From contig NZ_BLVZ01000015.1 of assembly GCF_015471405.1 (NCBI RefSeq), forward strand, positions 1 through 64,000: DNA of 64,000 nucleotides, written 5' to 3'. The notes below the pieces were generated by a model. That model searched no databases. It had not been told where the DNA came from and worked only from the letters and a program-made list of their open reading frames with translations. Positions 24,653-33,503 of the stretch are shown here, one piece after another. A program made the position numbers and the translations under genes. This stretch comes from Pseudomonas cichorii. Its GTDB lineage: Bacteria; Pseudomonadota; Gammaproteobacteria; Pseudomonadales; Pseudomonadaceae. Numbering within the stretch: position 1 is the stretch's first letter; each line of letters starts with the position of its first letter.

Positions 24653-25198
24653 TCAATCATCCAGCCGTGGAAAACGACCGGCGATATCTTCACCGGTGAA
24701 ATTCGCCACCCAGCCTTCCGGGTTGTTGAACAGGCGAATGGCGACGAAGTGCGGGTTTTCGCCCATGTCGAACCAGTGCCGGGTTCCGGCGGGTACCGAG
24801 ATCAGGTCGTTTTTTTCGCACAGCACGGCATACACGTAATCATCGATATGCAGCGTGAACAGGCCACGCCCGGCGACAAAGAAACGTACTTCGTCTTCGC
24901 CGTGGCGGTGTTCTTCAAGGAACTTGGCGCGCAGTTCGGCCTTCTGCGGGTGATCGCTGTTGAGGCTGACCACATCGACGGTGATATAACCGCGCTCGGT
25001 CATGAGCCTGTCGATCTGCGTGCGATAGGCACTGATCACTTCTTCCTGGCTGGCGCCCGGCGTAATCGGCGCAGCCGCCTGCCAACGATCGAACGCAACG
25101 CCGTGCTCGGCCAGGGTCGAAGCGATATCTTCCAGGTTGGTCAGAACCTTGTTGGGCACTTCAGGGCTGGATACGTGGTAAACGGACAGGCAGCTCAT
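24653..25198 (-). CDS. mtnD: Acireductone dioxygenase
   Basis: 181-residue cupin that oxidises acireductone to the keto acid precursor of methionine plus formate (Fe form). Metal ligands are clear: H97 and H99 in EEHRHGEDEVRFF, E103, and H141 in PAGTRHWFD. Between mtnB (80 bp upstream) and mtnC, same strand. Confidence 0.96.
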   Translation of the reverse strand: MSCLSVYHVSSPEVPNKVLTNLEDIASTLAEHGVAFDRWQAAAPITPGASQEEVISAYRTQIDRLMTERGYITVDVVSLNSDHPQKAELRAKFLEEHRHGEDEVRFFVAGRGLFTLHIDDYVYAVLCEKNDLISVPAGTRHWFDMGENPHFVAIRLFNNPEGWVANFTGEDIAGRFPRLDD

Positions 25199-25278
25199 GA
25201 TGTAAATTCCTCGGCTGGAAACAGGCCCCCGGCTTTTACAGGCCGTTCAGGCTGGGTTCCCTGATTAACGGTTAAAGG

Positions 25279-25893
25279 TCAACGATTCAGGACCGTACGG
25301 GTTTTCAGCTCGCACTCGAACAGAAACTCGAACGCTTCGATCTGACGCAGCGCATCATTCATCTTCGCACCCCAGGTATATAAGCCGTGCCCGCGAATCA
25401 GGTAGCCGGCACAGTCGGGGTGAGCGTCCAGCCAAGGCTGCACCTTTGAGGCCAGGCGAGCAATATCCTGATCGTTATCGAAGATCGGCACCACCACCCG
25501 GGATTCATGGGTGACCACGCCAGCGAAAGCCTTTTGCAGCTCGTAATCCTCGAACACCAGATGATCGGCGTCGGTCAGCCGTGACAGGACGGTCGCATTG
25601 ACCGAGTGCGTATGCAACACCGCGCCCACTTCAGGCTTGCAGCTGTAAAGCTGGGTGTGCAACAGGGTTTCGGCAGAAGGCTTCTTGCCGGGCTCAAGGC
25701 TGTTACCCGACAGATCGGTGGCCAGCACATCGTCCATACCCAACTGGCCCTTGTGCTTGCCGGACACCGTCAACAGTGCTTCGGTGGCGGACAGGCGTAC
25801 GGAATAGTTGCTACTGGTGGCGGGCGACCAGCCACGTCCATACAGAAACCGCCCGGCTTCGATGATTTCCAGGCTGAGTTGTTCGCGGGTCAT
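25279..25893 (-). CDS. mtnB: Methylthioribulose-1-phosphate dehydratase
   Basis: 204 residues, class II aldolase/adducin fold. Zinc ligands H94 and H96 in AVLHTHSVNATVL and H169 in LIRGHGLYTWG; the substrate Ser/Gly loop is LTVSGKHKGQLG. Dehydrates methylthioribulose-1-phosphate in methionine salvage. Its start overlaps the MFS gene's stop by 4 bp, showing translational coupling. mtnA and mtnP are not in this window. Confidence 0.95.
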   Translation of the reverse strand: MTREQLSLEIIEAGRFLYGRGWSPATSSNYSVRLSATEALLTVSGKHKGQLGMDDVLATDLSGNSLEPGKKPSAETLLHTQLYSCKPEVGAVLHTHSVNATVLSRLTDADHLVFEDYELQKAFAGVVTHESRVVVPIFDNDQDIARLASKVQPWLDAHPDCAGYLIRGHGLYTWGAKMNDALRQIEAFEFLFECELKTRTVLNR

Positions 25894-27062
25894 ACACCCT
25901 CCTCTTTCTTTGATGTAGCAATCATGACGGCTGCCGCCAATGCCGCAAGGCTGGCGATGGCAAATGTCCAGAACGGCCCGAGCGCATTCCAGCTATAACC
26001 GGAGTACAACGCACCCAACGCGCCTCCCACTCCAGACAAGGCGGCATATAAGGCCTGCCCCTGCCCTTGCTGGCGTGAACCGAAGCTACGTTGCACGAAA
26101 TGAATGGCAGCCGCGTGAAAACTGCCGAAGGTCGCAGCGTGCATGAGCTGAATCACGAGCAACGCCAGCAAATGCTCGGCAAGACCTCCCAGCAATAACC
26201 AGCGCAGCGACGCCAGCAGAAAACTCGCCATCAGTACCTGACGCACGGAAAGGCGCTGCAATATGCGGCTCATGCCCATGAACATCAGTACCTCGGCCAC
26301 GACACCCACGGCCCAGAGCATGCCAATCACACCGCGACTGTAGCCCAACTGCTCCAGATGCAAGGTCAGGAAGGTGTAGTACGGCCCATGGCTGAGCTGC
26401 ATCAAGGCCACGCAAACATAAAAGACCAGCACACTGGGGCGCGTCAGTTGCCTGAGAAAACCGCCAGCATCCAGTGGCTGCGCAGAAGTCATCGGCTGTG
26501 CATTGGGCACCCACCAACTGCTGATCGCGATACCGGCCATGACGATCAGCAGCATATGGGGAAACAGGTCCAGGCTGAAAAACTCGAACACGCCCCCAAG
26601 CGCTACGACCGCGAGGATAAAGCCAACCGAACCCCAGACCCGGATCTGACTGTAGCGCCAGGTCTGGTCGCGCAGGTGCGCCAGGGTGATGACTTCGAAT
26701 TGCGGCAGGATGGCATGCCAGAAGAATGAATACAGCACCATGACCATGGCCAGCCAGGCGTAGCTCTTGTCGACCAGAATCAGGGAAAACGCCAGCAAGG
26801 TGCAAAGCGCCCCCAGGCGTACGATCAACAGCCGCTGCCCCGTATAGTCACCCAGCCACCCCCACAGATTGGGAGCGATACAGCGCGTCAGCATCGGGAT
26901 CGCGACCAGTTCGCCAATCCGCGCACTGGAAAACCCGAGATGATGGAAATACAGAGCCAGATAGGGGGCGGCCGACCCCAGCAGAGCGAAGTAGAAGATG
27001 TAGAACCCGGAGAGCCTCCAATAGGGAAGCTGTCCGGCAGGCAGTGGCGCCACGTCAGTCAT
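25890..27062 (-). CDS. MFS transporter linked to methionine salvage
   Basis: 390 residues, 12 membrane helices, MFS_1-like / nucleoside-H+ symporter-like: YWRLSGFYIFYFALLGSAAPYLALYFHHLG at the start (first helix around 14-35), the loop motif GWLGDYTGQR at about 67-76. Same operon as mtnB (ATGA overlap) and 31 bp after aroC. The position suggests transport of a methylthio-nucleoside or sugar (for example methylthioribose or methylthioadenosine); this is inference. Confidence 0.88.
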   Translation of the reverse strand: MTDVAPLPAGQLPYWRLSGFYIFYFALLGSAAPYLALYFHHLGFSSARIGELVAIPMLTRCIAPNLWGWLGDYTGQRLLIVRLGALCTLLAFSLILVDKSYAWLAMVMVLYSFFWHAILPQFEVITLAHLRDQTWRYSQIRVWGSVGFILAVVALGGVFEFFSLDLFPHMLLIVMAGIAISSWWVPNAQPMTSAQPLDAGGFLRQLTRPSVLVFYVCVALMQLSHGPYYTFLTLHLEQLGYSRGVIGMLWAVGVVAEVLMFMGMSRILQRLSVRQVLMASFLLASLRWLLLGGLAEHLLALLVIQLMHAATFGSFHAAAIHFVQRSFGSRQQGQGQALYAALSGVGGALGALYSGYSWNALGPFWTFAIASLAALAAAVMIATSKKEEGV

Positions 27063-27093
27063 CCATGATCAACGACCGTAGCAGCGCCATTCA

Positions 27094-28185
27094 TTACAGC
27101 TGCCCCAATACAGGCGTATTGACGCTGACGTCGGCGTTTTGTCCACGATGACGCAACAGATGATCCAGCAACACGATAGCCATCATCGCTTCGGCGATAG
27201 GCGTGGCGCGAATGCCGACGCAAGGGTCGTGACGGCCTTTGGTGATGACTTCCACCGGGTTGCCATCGACATCGATGGAGCGTCCCGGCGTAGTGATGCT
27301 GGAAGTCGGCTTGAGCGCCAGATGCGCAACGATCGGCTGGCCGGACGAAATGCCGCCCAGGATGCCACCCGCCTGATTGGACAGGAAACCTTCCGGCGTC
27401 AGCTCGTCTCGATGTTCGGTGCCGCGCTGGGCGACACAGTCGAAGCCCGCACCGATTTCCACGCCCTTGACGGCATTGATGCTCATCAGTGCATGGGCCA
27501 GTTCAGCGTCCAGGCGATCAAAGATCGGTTCGCCCAGGCCCGGCTTCACGCCTTCAGCCACCACAGTGATCCTGGCACCCACTGAATCCTGGTCGCGACG
27601 CAACTGGTCCATGTAGGCCTCAAGCTCCGGCACCTTGTCCGGGTCCGGGCAGAAAAAGGCGTTTTCCTCGACCGAGTCCCAGGTCTTGAACGGGATCTGG
27701 ATCGGGCCAAGCTGGCTCATGTAGCCACGGATGACAATGCCCTGGGTCGCCAGGTACTTCTTGGCGATGGCACCAGCCGCCACACGCATGGCGGTTTCAC
27801 GCGCCGAGCTGCGACCGCCACCGCGATAGTCGCGGATGCCGTATTTGTGATGGTAGGTGTAGTCGGCATGAGCCGGACGGAACAAGTCCTTGATCGCCGA
27901 GTAATCCTTGGACTTCTGGTCGGTGTTGCGGATCAGCAGGCCGATGGAAGCGCCCGTGGTCTTGCCCTCGAACACGCCTGAAAGGATCTCGACCTCATCG
28001 GCTTCCTGACGCTGGGTCGTGTGGCGACTGGTACCGGGCTTGCGCCGGTCCAGGTCACGTTGCAGGTCTTCCAGGGACAGCTCGAACCCCGGCGGGCAGC
28101 CGTCGACGATAGCGACCAACGCCGGGCCATGGCTTTCGCCGGCGGTGGTGACAGTGAACAGCTTGCCGAAAGTGTTGCCGGACAT
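27094..28185 (-). CDS. aroC: Chorismate synthase
   Basis: 363 residues. The flavin-site signature is GESHGPALVAIVDGCPPG (residues 16-33), followed by RPAHADYTYHHKYGIRDYRG and GRSSARETAMRVAAGA, with RHDPCVGIRATPIAEAM near the end. Last step of the shikimate pathway, EPSP to chorismate, in the cytoplasm. GGAGCG precedes the ATG. Head of a likely aroC-MFS-mtnB-mtnD-mtnC transcript. Confidence 0.97.
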   Translation of the reverse strand: MSGNTFGKLFTVTTAGESHGPALVAIVDGCPPGFELSLEDLQRDLDRRKPGTSRHTTQRQEADEVEILSGVFEGKTTGASIGLLIRNTDQKSKDYSAIKDLFRPAHADYTYHHKYGIRDYRGGGRSSARETAMRVAAGAIAKKYLATQGIVIRGYMSQLGPIQIPFKTWDSVEENAFFCPDPDKVPELEAYMDQLRRDQDSVGARITVVAEGVKPGLGEPIFDRLDAELAHALMSINAVKGVEIGAGFDCVAQRGTEHRDELTPEGFLSNQAGGILGGISSGQPIVAHLALKPTSSITTPGRSIDVDGNPVEVITKGRHDPCVGIRATPIAEAMMAIVLLDHLLRHRGQNADVSVNTPVLGQL

Positions 28186-28328
28186 GCGGGCGCTCCGAGA
28201 AATCAGCCAAAAAACCAGATCAATTCAATCAAGCGCGCCAGTATACGCAGGCTGGCCGCGCAGTTCATCCTCGAACCTTATGCAACGGCGCGCGTCAAAG
28301 CGAAACCTGAACCAATGATGGCCTTGCG

Positions 28329-29324
28329 ATGCTACCTGGCATTTCCCCGATTCGAGCCCTGAACGCCCTGCGCATGCTGGCCCTGACACTGTGCATGCTG
28401 GCTGGCGTAGCCAACGCTGCATCCCCCGCCATCGTGCAGCGCCCGATCAGCGTGGATACGGAAAACGGAAAACTGTTCGGCACCCTTCTGCTCCCGCAAT
28501 CCACAAAACCGGTGCCCGTGGTGTTGATCATTGCCGGCTCAGGCCCCACCGACCGCGACGGCAACAACCCGGAAGGCGGACGCAACGACAGCATGAAGCG
28601 TCTGGCCATAATCCTGGCCAAGAACAATATTGCCAGCGTGCGCTACGACAAACGCGGCGTCGCGGCCAGCAAGGCCGCAACCCCGGACGAACGCAACCTG
28701 AGCGTTGAAGGCTATGTCGCCGACGTACAGGCCTGGGCCCAGAAGCTCAAGGCCAACCCGCGACTTGGCTCACTGATTCTGCTGGGGCATAGCGAAGGGG
28801 CGCTGGTGGCGTCACTGGCTGCGGAAAAGGCCGGGGCACGTGCCGTGATTTCCGTCGCGGGCACGGGTCGCCCGGTGGATCAGGTGCTGCGTGAACAATT
28901 TCGCGAACGCCTGCCTCCAGAGCTGTTGCAGCGCAGCAATCAGCTGCTTGATGAACTCAAGGCCGGCAAGACCGACGATAAGGTGCCTGCCGACCTGGAG
29001 GTCGTGTTCCGGCCCAGCGTCCAGCCTTATCTGATCTCGCTGTTTCGTCAGGACCCGGCCGTCGCGTTCGGCAAGTTGCAGATGCCTGCGCTGATTATCC
29101 AGGGGCGCAACGATATTCAGGTCAGCATCAATGACGCCTTGATCCTGAAAAAAGCCCGGCCAGATGCCGAACTTGCGCTGATCGACGGCATGAATCACGT
29201 ACTGCGCATCGTCCCCGACGACCTGGATAAGCAACTGCAATCCTACAGAAACCCGACATTGCCACTGGCGAGCGAGCTTTCAGCGCACATCTTGCGCTTT
29301 ATCGGTGCATTGCCACCTGCTTGA
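28329..29324 (+). CDS. Exported alpha/beta hydrolase
   Basis: 331 residues. Signal peptide (ALRMLALTLCMLAGVANA, cleavage about residue 31), then alpha/beta fold with an oxyanion strand IIAGSGPTDRDGNN, nucleophile S155 in GHSEG, acidic residue in IIQGRNDIQVS and histidine in DGMNHVLR. Likely a periplasmic esterase or peptidase-like hydrolase; substrate unknown. Divergent from aroC. The ATG at 28329 has a poor ribosome site; MLALT at 28374 is an alternative start that keeps the signal peptide. Confidence 0.88.
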   Translation: MLPGISPIRALNALRMLALTLCMLAGVANAASPAIVQRPISVDTENGKLFGTLLLPQSTKPVPVVLIIAGSGPTDRDGNNPEGGRNDSMKRLAIILAKNNIASVRYDKRGVAASKAATPDERNLSVEGYVADVQAWAQKLKANPRLGSLILLGHSEGALVASLAAEKAGARAVISVAGTGRPVDQVLREQFRERLPPELLQRSNQLLDELKAGKTDDKVPADLEVVFRPSVQPYLISLFRQDPAVAFGKLQMPALIIQGRNDIQVSINDALILKKARPDAELALIDGMNHVLRIVPDDLDKQLQSYRNPTLPLASELSAHILRFIGALPPA

Positions 29325-29439
29325 GCGAAAGATTTGACGTCAACAAAGCCGCAAACCCCTTCAGACTTGGGAAAACCGGCCGATAGGGATGTGCTGGCAT
29401 TGTGTTTGCTGCACAAGGCCATGGACAGGATCATCGTTA

Positions 29440-30240
29440 ATGACTGACACAACTACCGTGACCGAAAAAGCCGAAGCCCCAGAAAAGCCAGAAGCCGAGG
29501 CCCTGCCGCCACAGCCTTGGGAAGATGTGGTGCCCGAAAGCTTTCAGATGCTTCGCCTTTCGCCGCTGCCAACCGACCGCGCAACCGGCGGACGGCCGCT
29601 GCGTTTCGTGCAATTCGGACGAGCCGAGCGCCACAGCAAGGAACTGAGCCTGCTGCGCATCAATATCCAGTTGCCGGGGCAACGGGTGCGCAAGGAACAG
29701 AACAATCTGGACGTGTGGGTCGATCACCAGAAACATATGGTGCGCTTTGGCCCCGAATCAGGGTTGCAGATAGAACCCTGGAACCGTGGTCTTGGGCGCT
29801 TCCTGATTGCCCACGCGGTTCACTGGGCACAAAAGAAATGGTCATCCTACAAGATTGAAGGCGTCCCGCTGGCGAGCAAGGACGGCCTGAACGAAGACAC
29901 CCGCCTGCGCCGCGATCACTTCCTGCGCACGCTGGGCTTTGAAGTCATCTATGCCGATGCGCAGCATATGAAAGGCAGCATCAAGGATGTTCACGTCGGC
30001 AACCTGCACAGCACCTGGAACAACGACAAGGTGCGGATCATCGAGATCCTCGAAGCATCACAGATGCTGGAAAAGGCCGAGCAGAACCTGACCGAACAGG
30101 AAGTCGTGATTCGTGCTCATGAAGACCGGGTGAGCAAGTACAAGCGCGAAGACAGCAGCCTGCGCTTTACCATCGCTTGCCTGGTGACCTTTGCAGTGTT
30201 TCAGGCGGGATTGCTGATCTGGATTGCGACACATCGCTAG
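29440..30240 (+). CDS. Conserved protein with C-terminal membrane anchor, unknown function
   Basis: 266 residues from MTDTTTVTEKAEAPEKPEAE (AGGA nine bases upstream). A Pro/Glu-rich start, a central globular part (LRFVQFGRAERHSKELSLLR; ...RGLGRFLIAHAVHWAQKKWSSYKIEG), a coiled coil (about 205-240) and a single C-terminal helix LRFTIACLVTFAVFQAGLLIWI. The middle may be GNAT-like (the 'RGLGRFLI' stretch looks like a cofactor loop), but I am not sure. From memory the gene is conserved next to prmB and aroC in Pseudomonas. Confidence 0.8.
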   Translation: MTDTTTVTEKAEAPEKPEAEALPPQPWEDVVPESFQMLRLSPLPTDRATGGRPLRFVQFGRAERHSKELSLLRINIQLPGQRVRKEQNNLDVWVDHQKHMVRFGPESGLQIEPWNRGLGRFLIAHAVHWAQKKWSSYKIEGVPLASKDGLNEDTRLRRDHFLRTLGFEVIYADAQHMKGSIKDVHVGNLHSTWNNDKVRIIEILEASQMLEKAEQNLTEQEVVIRAHEDRVSKYKREDSSLRFTIACLVTFAVFQAGLLIWIATHR

Positions 30241-30242
30241 CT

Positions 30243-30272
30243 TGTGAGCGGGGTCTGAAACCCCGCTCACAA
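30243..30272. terminator. Bidirectional hairpin between convergent genes
   Basis: Perfect 13-bp stem TTGTGAGCGGGGT / ACCCCGCTCACAA with a 5-base loop; short or absent T tract. Confidence 0.75.
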
Positions 30273-30277
30273 CGGCC

Positions 30278-31186
30278 TCAAATCCTGGAATCGAACAGCG
30301 CCTGATGCTCGCGACACTGTTCGGCAGTCAGCATGAACACGCCATGCCCACCGCGCTGGAAGTCCAGCCAGGCGAAATCCACTTCCGGGTAAAGCGCCTG
30401 GACATGAACCTGGCTGTTGCCCACTTCGACAATCAACAACCCTTTCTCGGTCAGGTGATCGGCCGCCTGGCTCAGCATGCGGCGCACCAGATTCAGGCCG
30501 TCGTTACCGCAGGCCAGCGCCAGTTCCGGCTCATGCTGGTACTCATCGGGCATGTCGGCAAAGTCTTCGGCATCGACATACGGCGGGTTGGACACGATCA
30601 GATCGAAACGCTGCCCCGGCAGGCCATCGAAACCATCGCCCTGCACGGTATAGACGCGATCTTCCACACCATGGCGCTCGATGTTCTGGTTAGCCACTTC
30701 AAGGGCCTCGAACGACAGGTCGGCCAATACCACTTCGGCGTCCCGGAACTCGTCGGCGCAGGCAATGCCAATGCAACCGGAACCGGTGCACAGGTCCAGA
30801 ATGCGGGCGGGTTCATTGGCGAGCCAGGGTGCAAAGCGGTCTTCGATCAGTTCGGCAATCGGTGAGCGGGGAATCAATACGCGGTCATCGACAATAAAGG
30901 ACATGCCGCAGAACCAGGCTTCTCCCAGCAGGTAAGGCGTAGGAACGCGATCATCGATGCGACGCTTGATCAGGCGCTGCAATTCAGAGATTTCATCGAC
31001 TTCCAGGCGGCAGTCCAGATAGCTGTCGGCAATTTCCCAAGGCAGATGCAGAGCACCGAGCACCAGTTGCCGCGCTTCATCCCAGGCATTGTCGGTGCCG
31101 TGTCCGAAAAATACATCTTCCTCGTGAAAGCGGCTGACGGCCCAACGGATATGGTCACGCACGGTGCGCAAACGAGAAGTGATCAT
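30278..31186 (-). CDS. prmB: 50S ribosomal protein L3 glutamine N5-methyltransferase
   Basis: 302 residues. SAM motif LDLCTGSGCIGIACA (about 137-151), and the glutamine-methylating motif IVSNPPYVDAEDF (about 203-215), with the long N-terminal helical domain of PrmB (DHIRWAVSRFHEEDVFFGHG). Methylates ribosomal protein L3. ATG at 31186 has AGGAG upstream; a TTG two codons earlier is possible but unneeded. Confidence 0.95.
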   Translation of the reverse strand: MITSRLRTVRDHIRWAVSRFHEEDVFFGHGTDNAWDEARQLVLGALHLPWEIADSYLDCRLEVDEISELQRLIKRRIDDRVPTPYLLGEAWFCGMSFIVDDRVLIPRSPIAELIEDRFAPWLANEPARILDLCTGSGCIGIACADEFRDAEVVLADLSFEALEVANQNIERHGVEDRVYTVQGDGFDGLPGQRFDLIVSNPPYVDAEDFADMPDEYQHEPELALACGNDGLNLVRRMLSQAADHLTEKGLLIVEVGNSQVHVQALYPEVDFAWLDFQRGGHGVFMLTAEQCREHQALFDSRI

Positions 31187-31386
31187 GGACAAACTCCTGG
31201 GGAAACTATCTGGCAGACCCGGAAGTTTCCACCATTAACCGCCCTTCATCAAGGCAAACCGCCACCAACTGCCGCGGCAAAATGCCCTGCAGCCCAATAA
31301 AACCGGGGCTTGTGATTGTTGAGATTCACAGAAGCGCTCAGCCAGAGGAGAATGTCGCAAAAGCCCCACCCGAAGGAGCCCTCTGG

Positions 31387-31977
31387 ATGTCATCTTTAAA
31401 GACCATGTTTCAACTCAGTGGCCGCGTTCATGCAGCGGCCAACTTGAGCAATGCCACACTGATTATCATCGACGCCCAGAAAGAGTACCTCAGCGGTCCT
31501 CTGGCGCTGACAGGCATCCATGAAGCCCTGGACAATATCGGTCAACTGGTGGCCAAAGCCCGCGCCGTAAAATGCCCTATCGTGCATGTACGCCACCTTG
31601 GCACCGTGGGCGGCCTGTTCGACCCGCAAGGCGAACGTGGCCAGCTGGTCCCGGAGCTGGTACCTCAAGGTGATGAACATCTGGTCGAGAAACGCCTGCC
31701 CAACGCATTCAACGGCACCGGCCTGCATGAGCTGCTGCAAAGCCTGGGTCATCTGGACCTGATCATCTGCGGCTTCATGAGCCATTCGAGCATCAGCACC
31801 ACCGTGCGTGCGACCAAGGATTATGGCTATCGCGTCACCCTGGTTGACGATGCCTGCGCCACCCGCAATCTGCCCGGCCCCAACGGCGACGTCAGCGCTC
31901 ATGACGTACACCGCACGGAAATGGCGATCATGGCGGACAACTTCGCCACGCTGGCACTGACCAAAGACCTGATCTGA
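31387..31977 (+). CDS. Isochorismatase-fold protein with Ser in place of the catalytic Cys
   Basis: 196 residues; AAGGAG nine bases before the ATG at 31387. Cysteine-hydrolase (isochorismatase-like) fold with D29 (IIIDAQKEY) and K102 (VEKRLPNAF). The nucleophile loop reads ICGFMSHSSISTTVRA: the position usually held by Cys is S135, although C128 is near. Either a serine-using variant or a binding protein. Lies between prmB (divergent) and a small membrane protein. Confidence 0.88.
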   Translation: MSSLKTMFQLSGRVHAAANLSNATLIIIDAQKEYLSGPLALTGIHEALDNIGQLVAKARAVKCPIVHVRHLGTVGGLFDPQGERGQLVPELVPQGDEHLVEKRLPNAFNGTGLHELLQSLGHLDLIICGFMSHSSISTTVRATKDYGYRVTLVDDACATRNLPGPNGDVSAHDVHRTEMAIMADNFATLALTKDLI

Positions 31978-32111
31978 CGACAGGCGGCCTGTGTGGTTGT
32001 GTGAACCCTCTCACATAACCGCCCATCCCTTTACTCCCCCTCGCCCATGGAAACCGGGAACAACCCCACTTCATTCGGGTCATAGCGCCGATAACCACTG
32101 AGGAAATCGGC

Positions 32112-32432
32112 ATGAAAATATCCGGCGGTTTCGATGCCCGTCGCTTGCGCTCCAAAGAGCCGGGCAATTGGCGCATGCGTCTGGGTACCGCGTTTGCCAC
32201 CTTGCTGGTGACCCTGGGCGTACTGCTGACAATGGCGGGTGCATCCGGCCTGATCGGCCATCCCCAGGCGCTCGGCGATCTCGATGCAACCCCGGCAGGT
32301 GCTGCCGTGATTGCCGGCATCGGGCTTCTGGTGCTGTACCTGGGCATCTGGCTGTGGCGCCGCTGCCGCCGACGTCAACGCCGTGCGAAAGGGTTGAGCA
32401 TGTCTGCGCACCTGATGAAAAAACACGACTGA
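32112..32432 (+). CDS. Small two-helix membrane protein, unknown function
   Basis: 106 residues: basic N-terminus (MKISGGFDARRLRSKEPGNW), helix FATLLVTLGVLLTMAGASGLIG, a loop, helix AAVIAGIGLLVLYLGIWLW, then a very basic stretch RRCRRRQRRAKG. GAGGAAATC precedes the ATG. No family recognised. Confidence 0.72.
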   Translation: MKISGGFDARRLRSKEPGNWRMRLGTAFATLLVTLGVLLTMAGASGLIGHPQALGDLDATPAGAAVIAGIGLLVLYLGIWLWRRCRRRQRRAKGLSMSAHLMKKHD

Positions 32433-32479
32433 CCCTGCCGCTCGACAGGGTTAAACTAGCTTCCTTCGCGGAGGCCCCC

Positions 32480-33037
32480 ATGCAAGACGACGATTTTTCC
32501 CTGTTCAGAAACGAGACGCGCGGCGTCAAGCCCATCAAGCACGAGCACGCCGACGTCGGCAAACCCAAGACCGACCGCAAACTGCTGGCAAAGCTACGTC
32601 AGTCCGCCACGGTGCGTACCGATTCGGTCACGGTCGACGGGCTGTCCGACCAGTTCGTGATCGATGTCGGCCCGGAAGATGTATTGAGCTGGGCTCGCGA
32701 TGGCGTGCAGGAAGGCCAGATGCGCAAGCTCAAGCTTGGCCAGATCAGTTTCGAGGGCAGCCTGGACCTGCACGGCATGAGCGTGGAAGTGGCCAGGGAA
32801 ACCCTGTGGGAATTTCTCGCCGAAGCCACAAAGCTGGAAATCCGCTGCGTGCGTGTCACTCATGGCAAGGCTGTTCGCCTGGACGGCAAGCGCCCGATGA
32901 TCAAGAGCCACGTCAACACCTGGCTGCGCCAGCACCCGCAAGTGCTGGGCTTTTGCTCATGCCTGGCCAAACATGGCGGCGCTGGCGCGGTTTACGTCAT
33001 GCTCAAGCGCACCATGATGGAAGGTCGCGACGAGTGA
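32480..33037 (+). CDS. Smr-domain protein (MutS2 C-terminal type endonuclease)
   Basis: 185 residues, ATG at 32480 with GGAGG just upstream. N-terminal charged tail, then the Smr fold: SLDLHGMSVEVARETLWEFL (the DLHG signature, about 96-115), RVTHGKAVR (the HGKG-like motif reads HGKA), and GGAGAVYVMLKR at the end. SmrA-type proteins nick DNA or RNA; the activity is inferred. In the same direction as folE. Confidence 0.93.
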   Translation: MQDDDFSLFRNETRGVKPIKHEHADVGKPKTDRKLLAKLRQSATVRTDSVTVDGLSDQFVIDVGPEDVLSWARDGVQEGQMRKLKLGQISFEGSLDLHGMSVEVARETLWEFLAEATKLEIRCVRVTHGKAVRLDGKRPMIKSHVNTWLRQHPQVLGFCSCLAKHGGAGAVYVMLKRTMMEGRDE

Positions 33038-33076
33038 TGAAGGCCGGGCAGCCTTGACGCTGCCCGACCCGCGTTG

Positions 33077-33268
33077 TCAGCGAGGACCGCCACCAGGACC
33101 AAAACCCGGACCAGGACCGCCCGGACCACCGGGGCCGCCACCACCCTGATGATGACCGCCGCCTCCGCCACCGCCGTGACCACCAGGGCCGGGCCAGAAC
33201 GGCCAGCAGCCGGAAACCGAAGTCAGGACAACGATCACCATCGCTATTTTTGCTACTCGACTCAACAT
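33077..33268 (-). CDS. Short Gly/His/Pro-rich lipoprotein
   Basis: 63 residues: MLSRVAKIAMVIVVLTSVSGC is a clean lipoprotein signal with lipobox VSGC (C21). The rest is only WPFWPGPGG followed by Gly, Pro and His-Gly runs (GHGGGGGGGHH...). The histidines might bind metal. No known family. Antiparallel to, and between, smr and folE. Confidence 0.72.
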   Translation of the reverse strand: MLSRVAKIAMVIVVLTSVSGCWPFWPGPGGHGGGGGGGHHQGGGGPGGPGGPGPGFGPGGGPR

Positions 33269-33503
33269 CCGAATTTACTCTCTCATGAAGCAGTGATTGA
33301 CTACTGCTCCCTATGACCGCAGCCAGCGATGGAAGTCGGTAGCAATCGGGTAGCCAAAGCGTAATAAAAGCGATACAAACAGACTTCACATGCCGATTTG
33401 TGCAGTGGCCATACACCTGTTCGCATGTGTAAGTTATTATGTGCGACTTTGGCGAGGGCCATGCCCCTCGCGTTTATCGAAACCCACACGGAAACACACT
33501 CCT

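Noticed and set aside
32087..32094. GCCGATAA sigma28-like box upstream of the small membrane protein gene
   Set aside because: No matching -35 at the right distance, and it would start transcription almost at the ATG.
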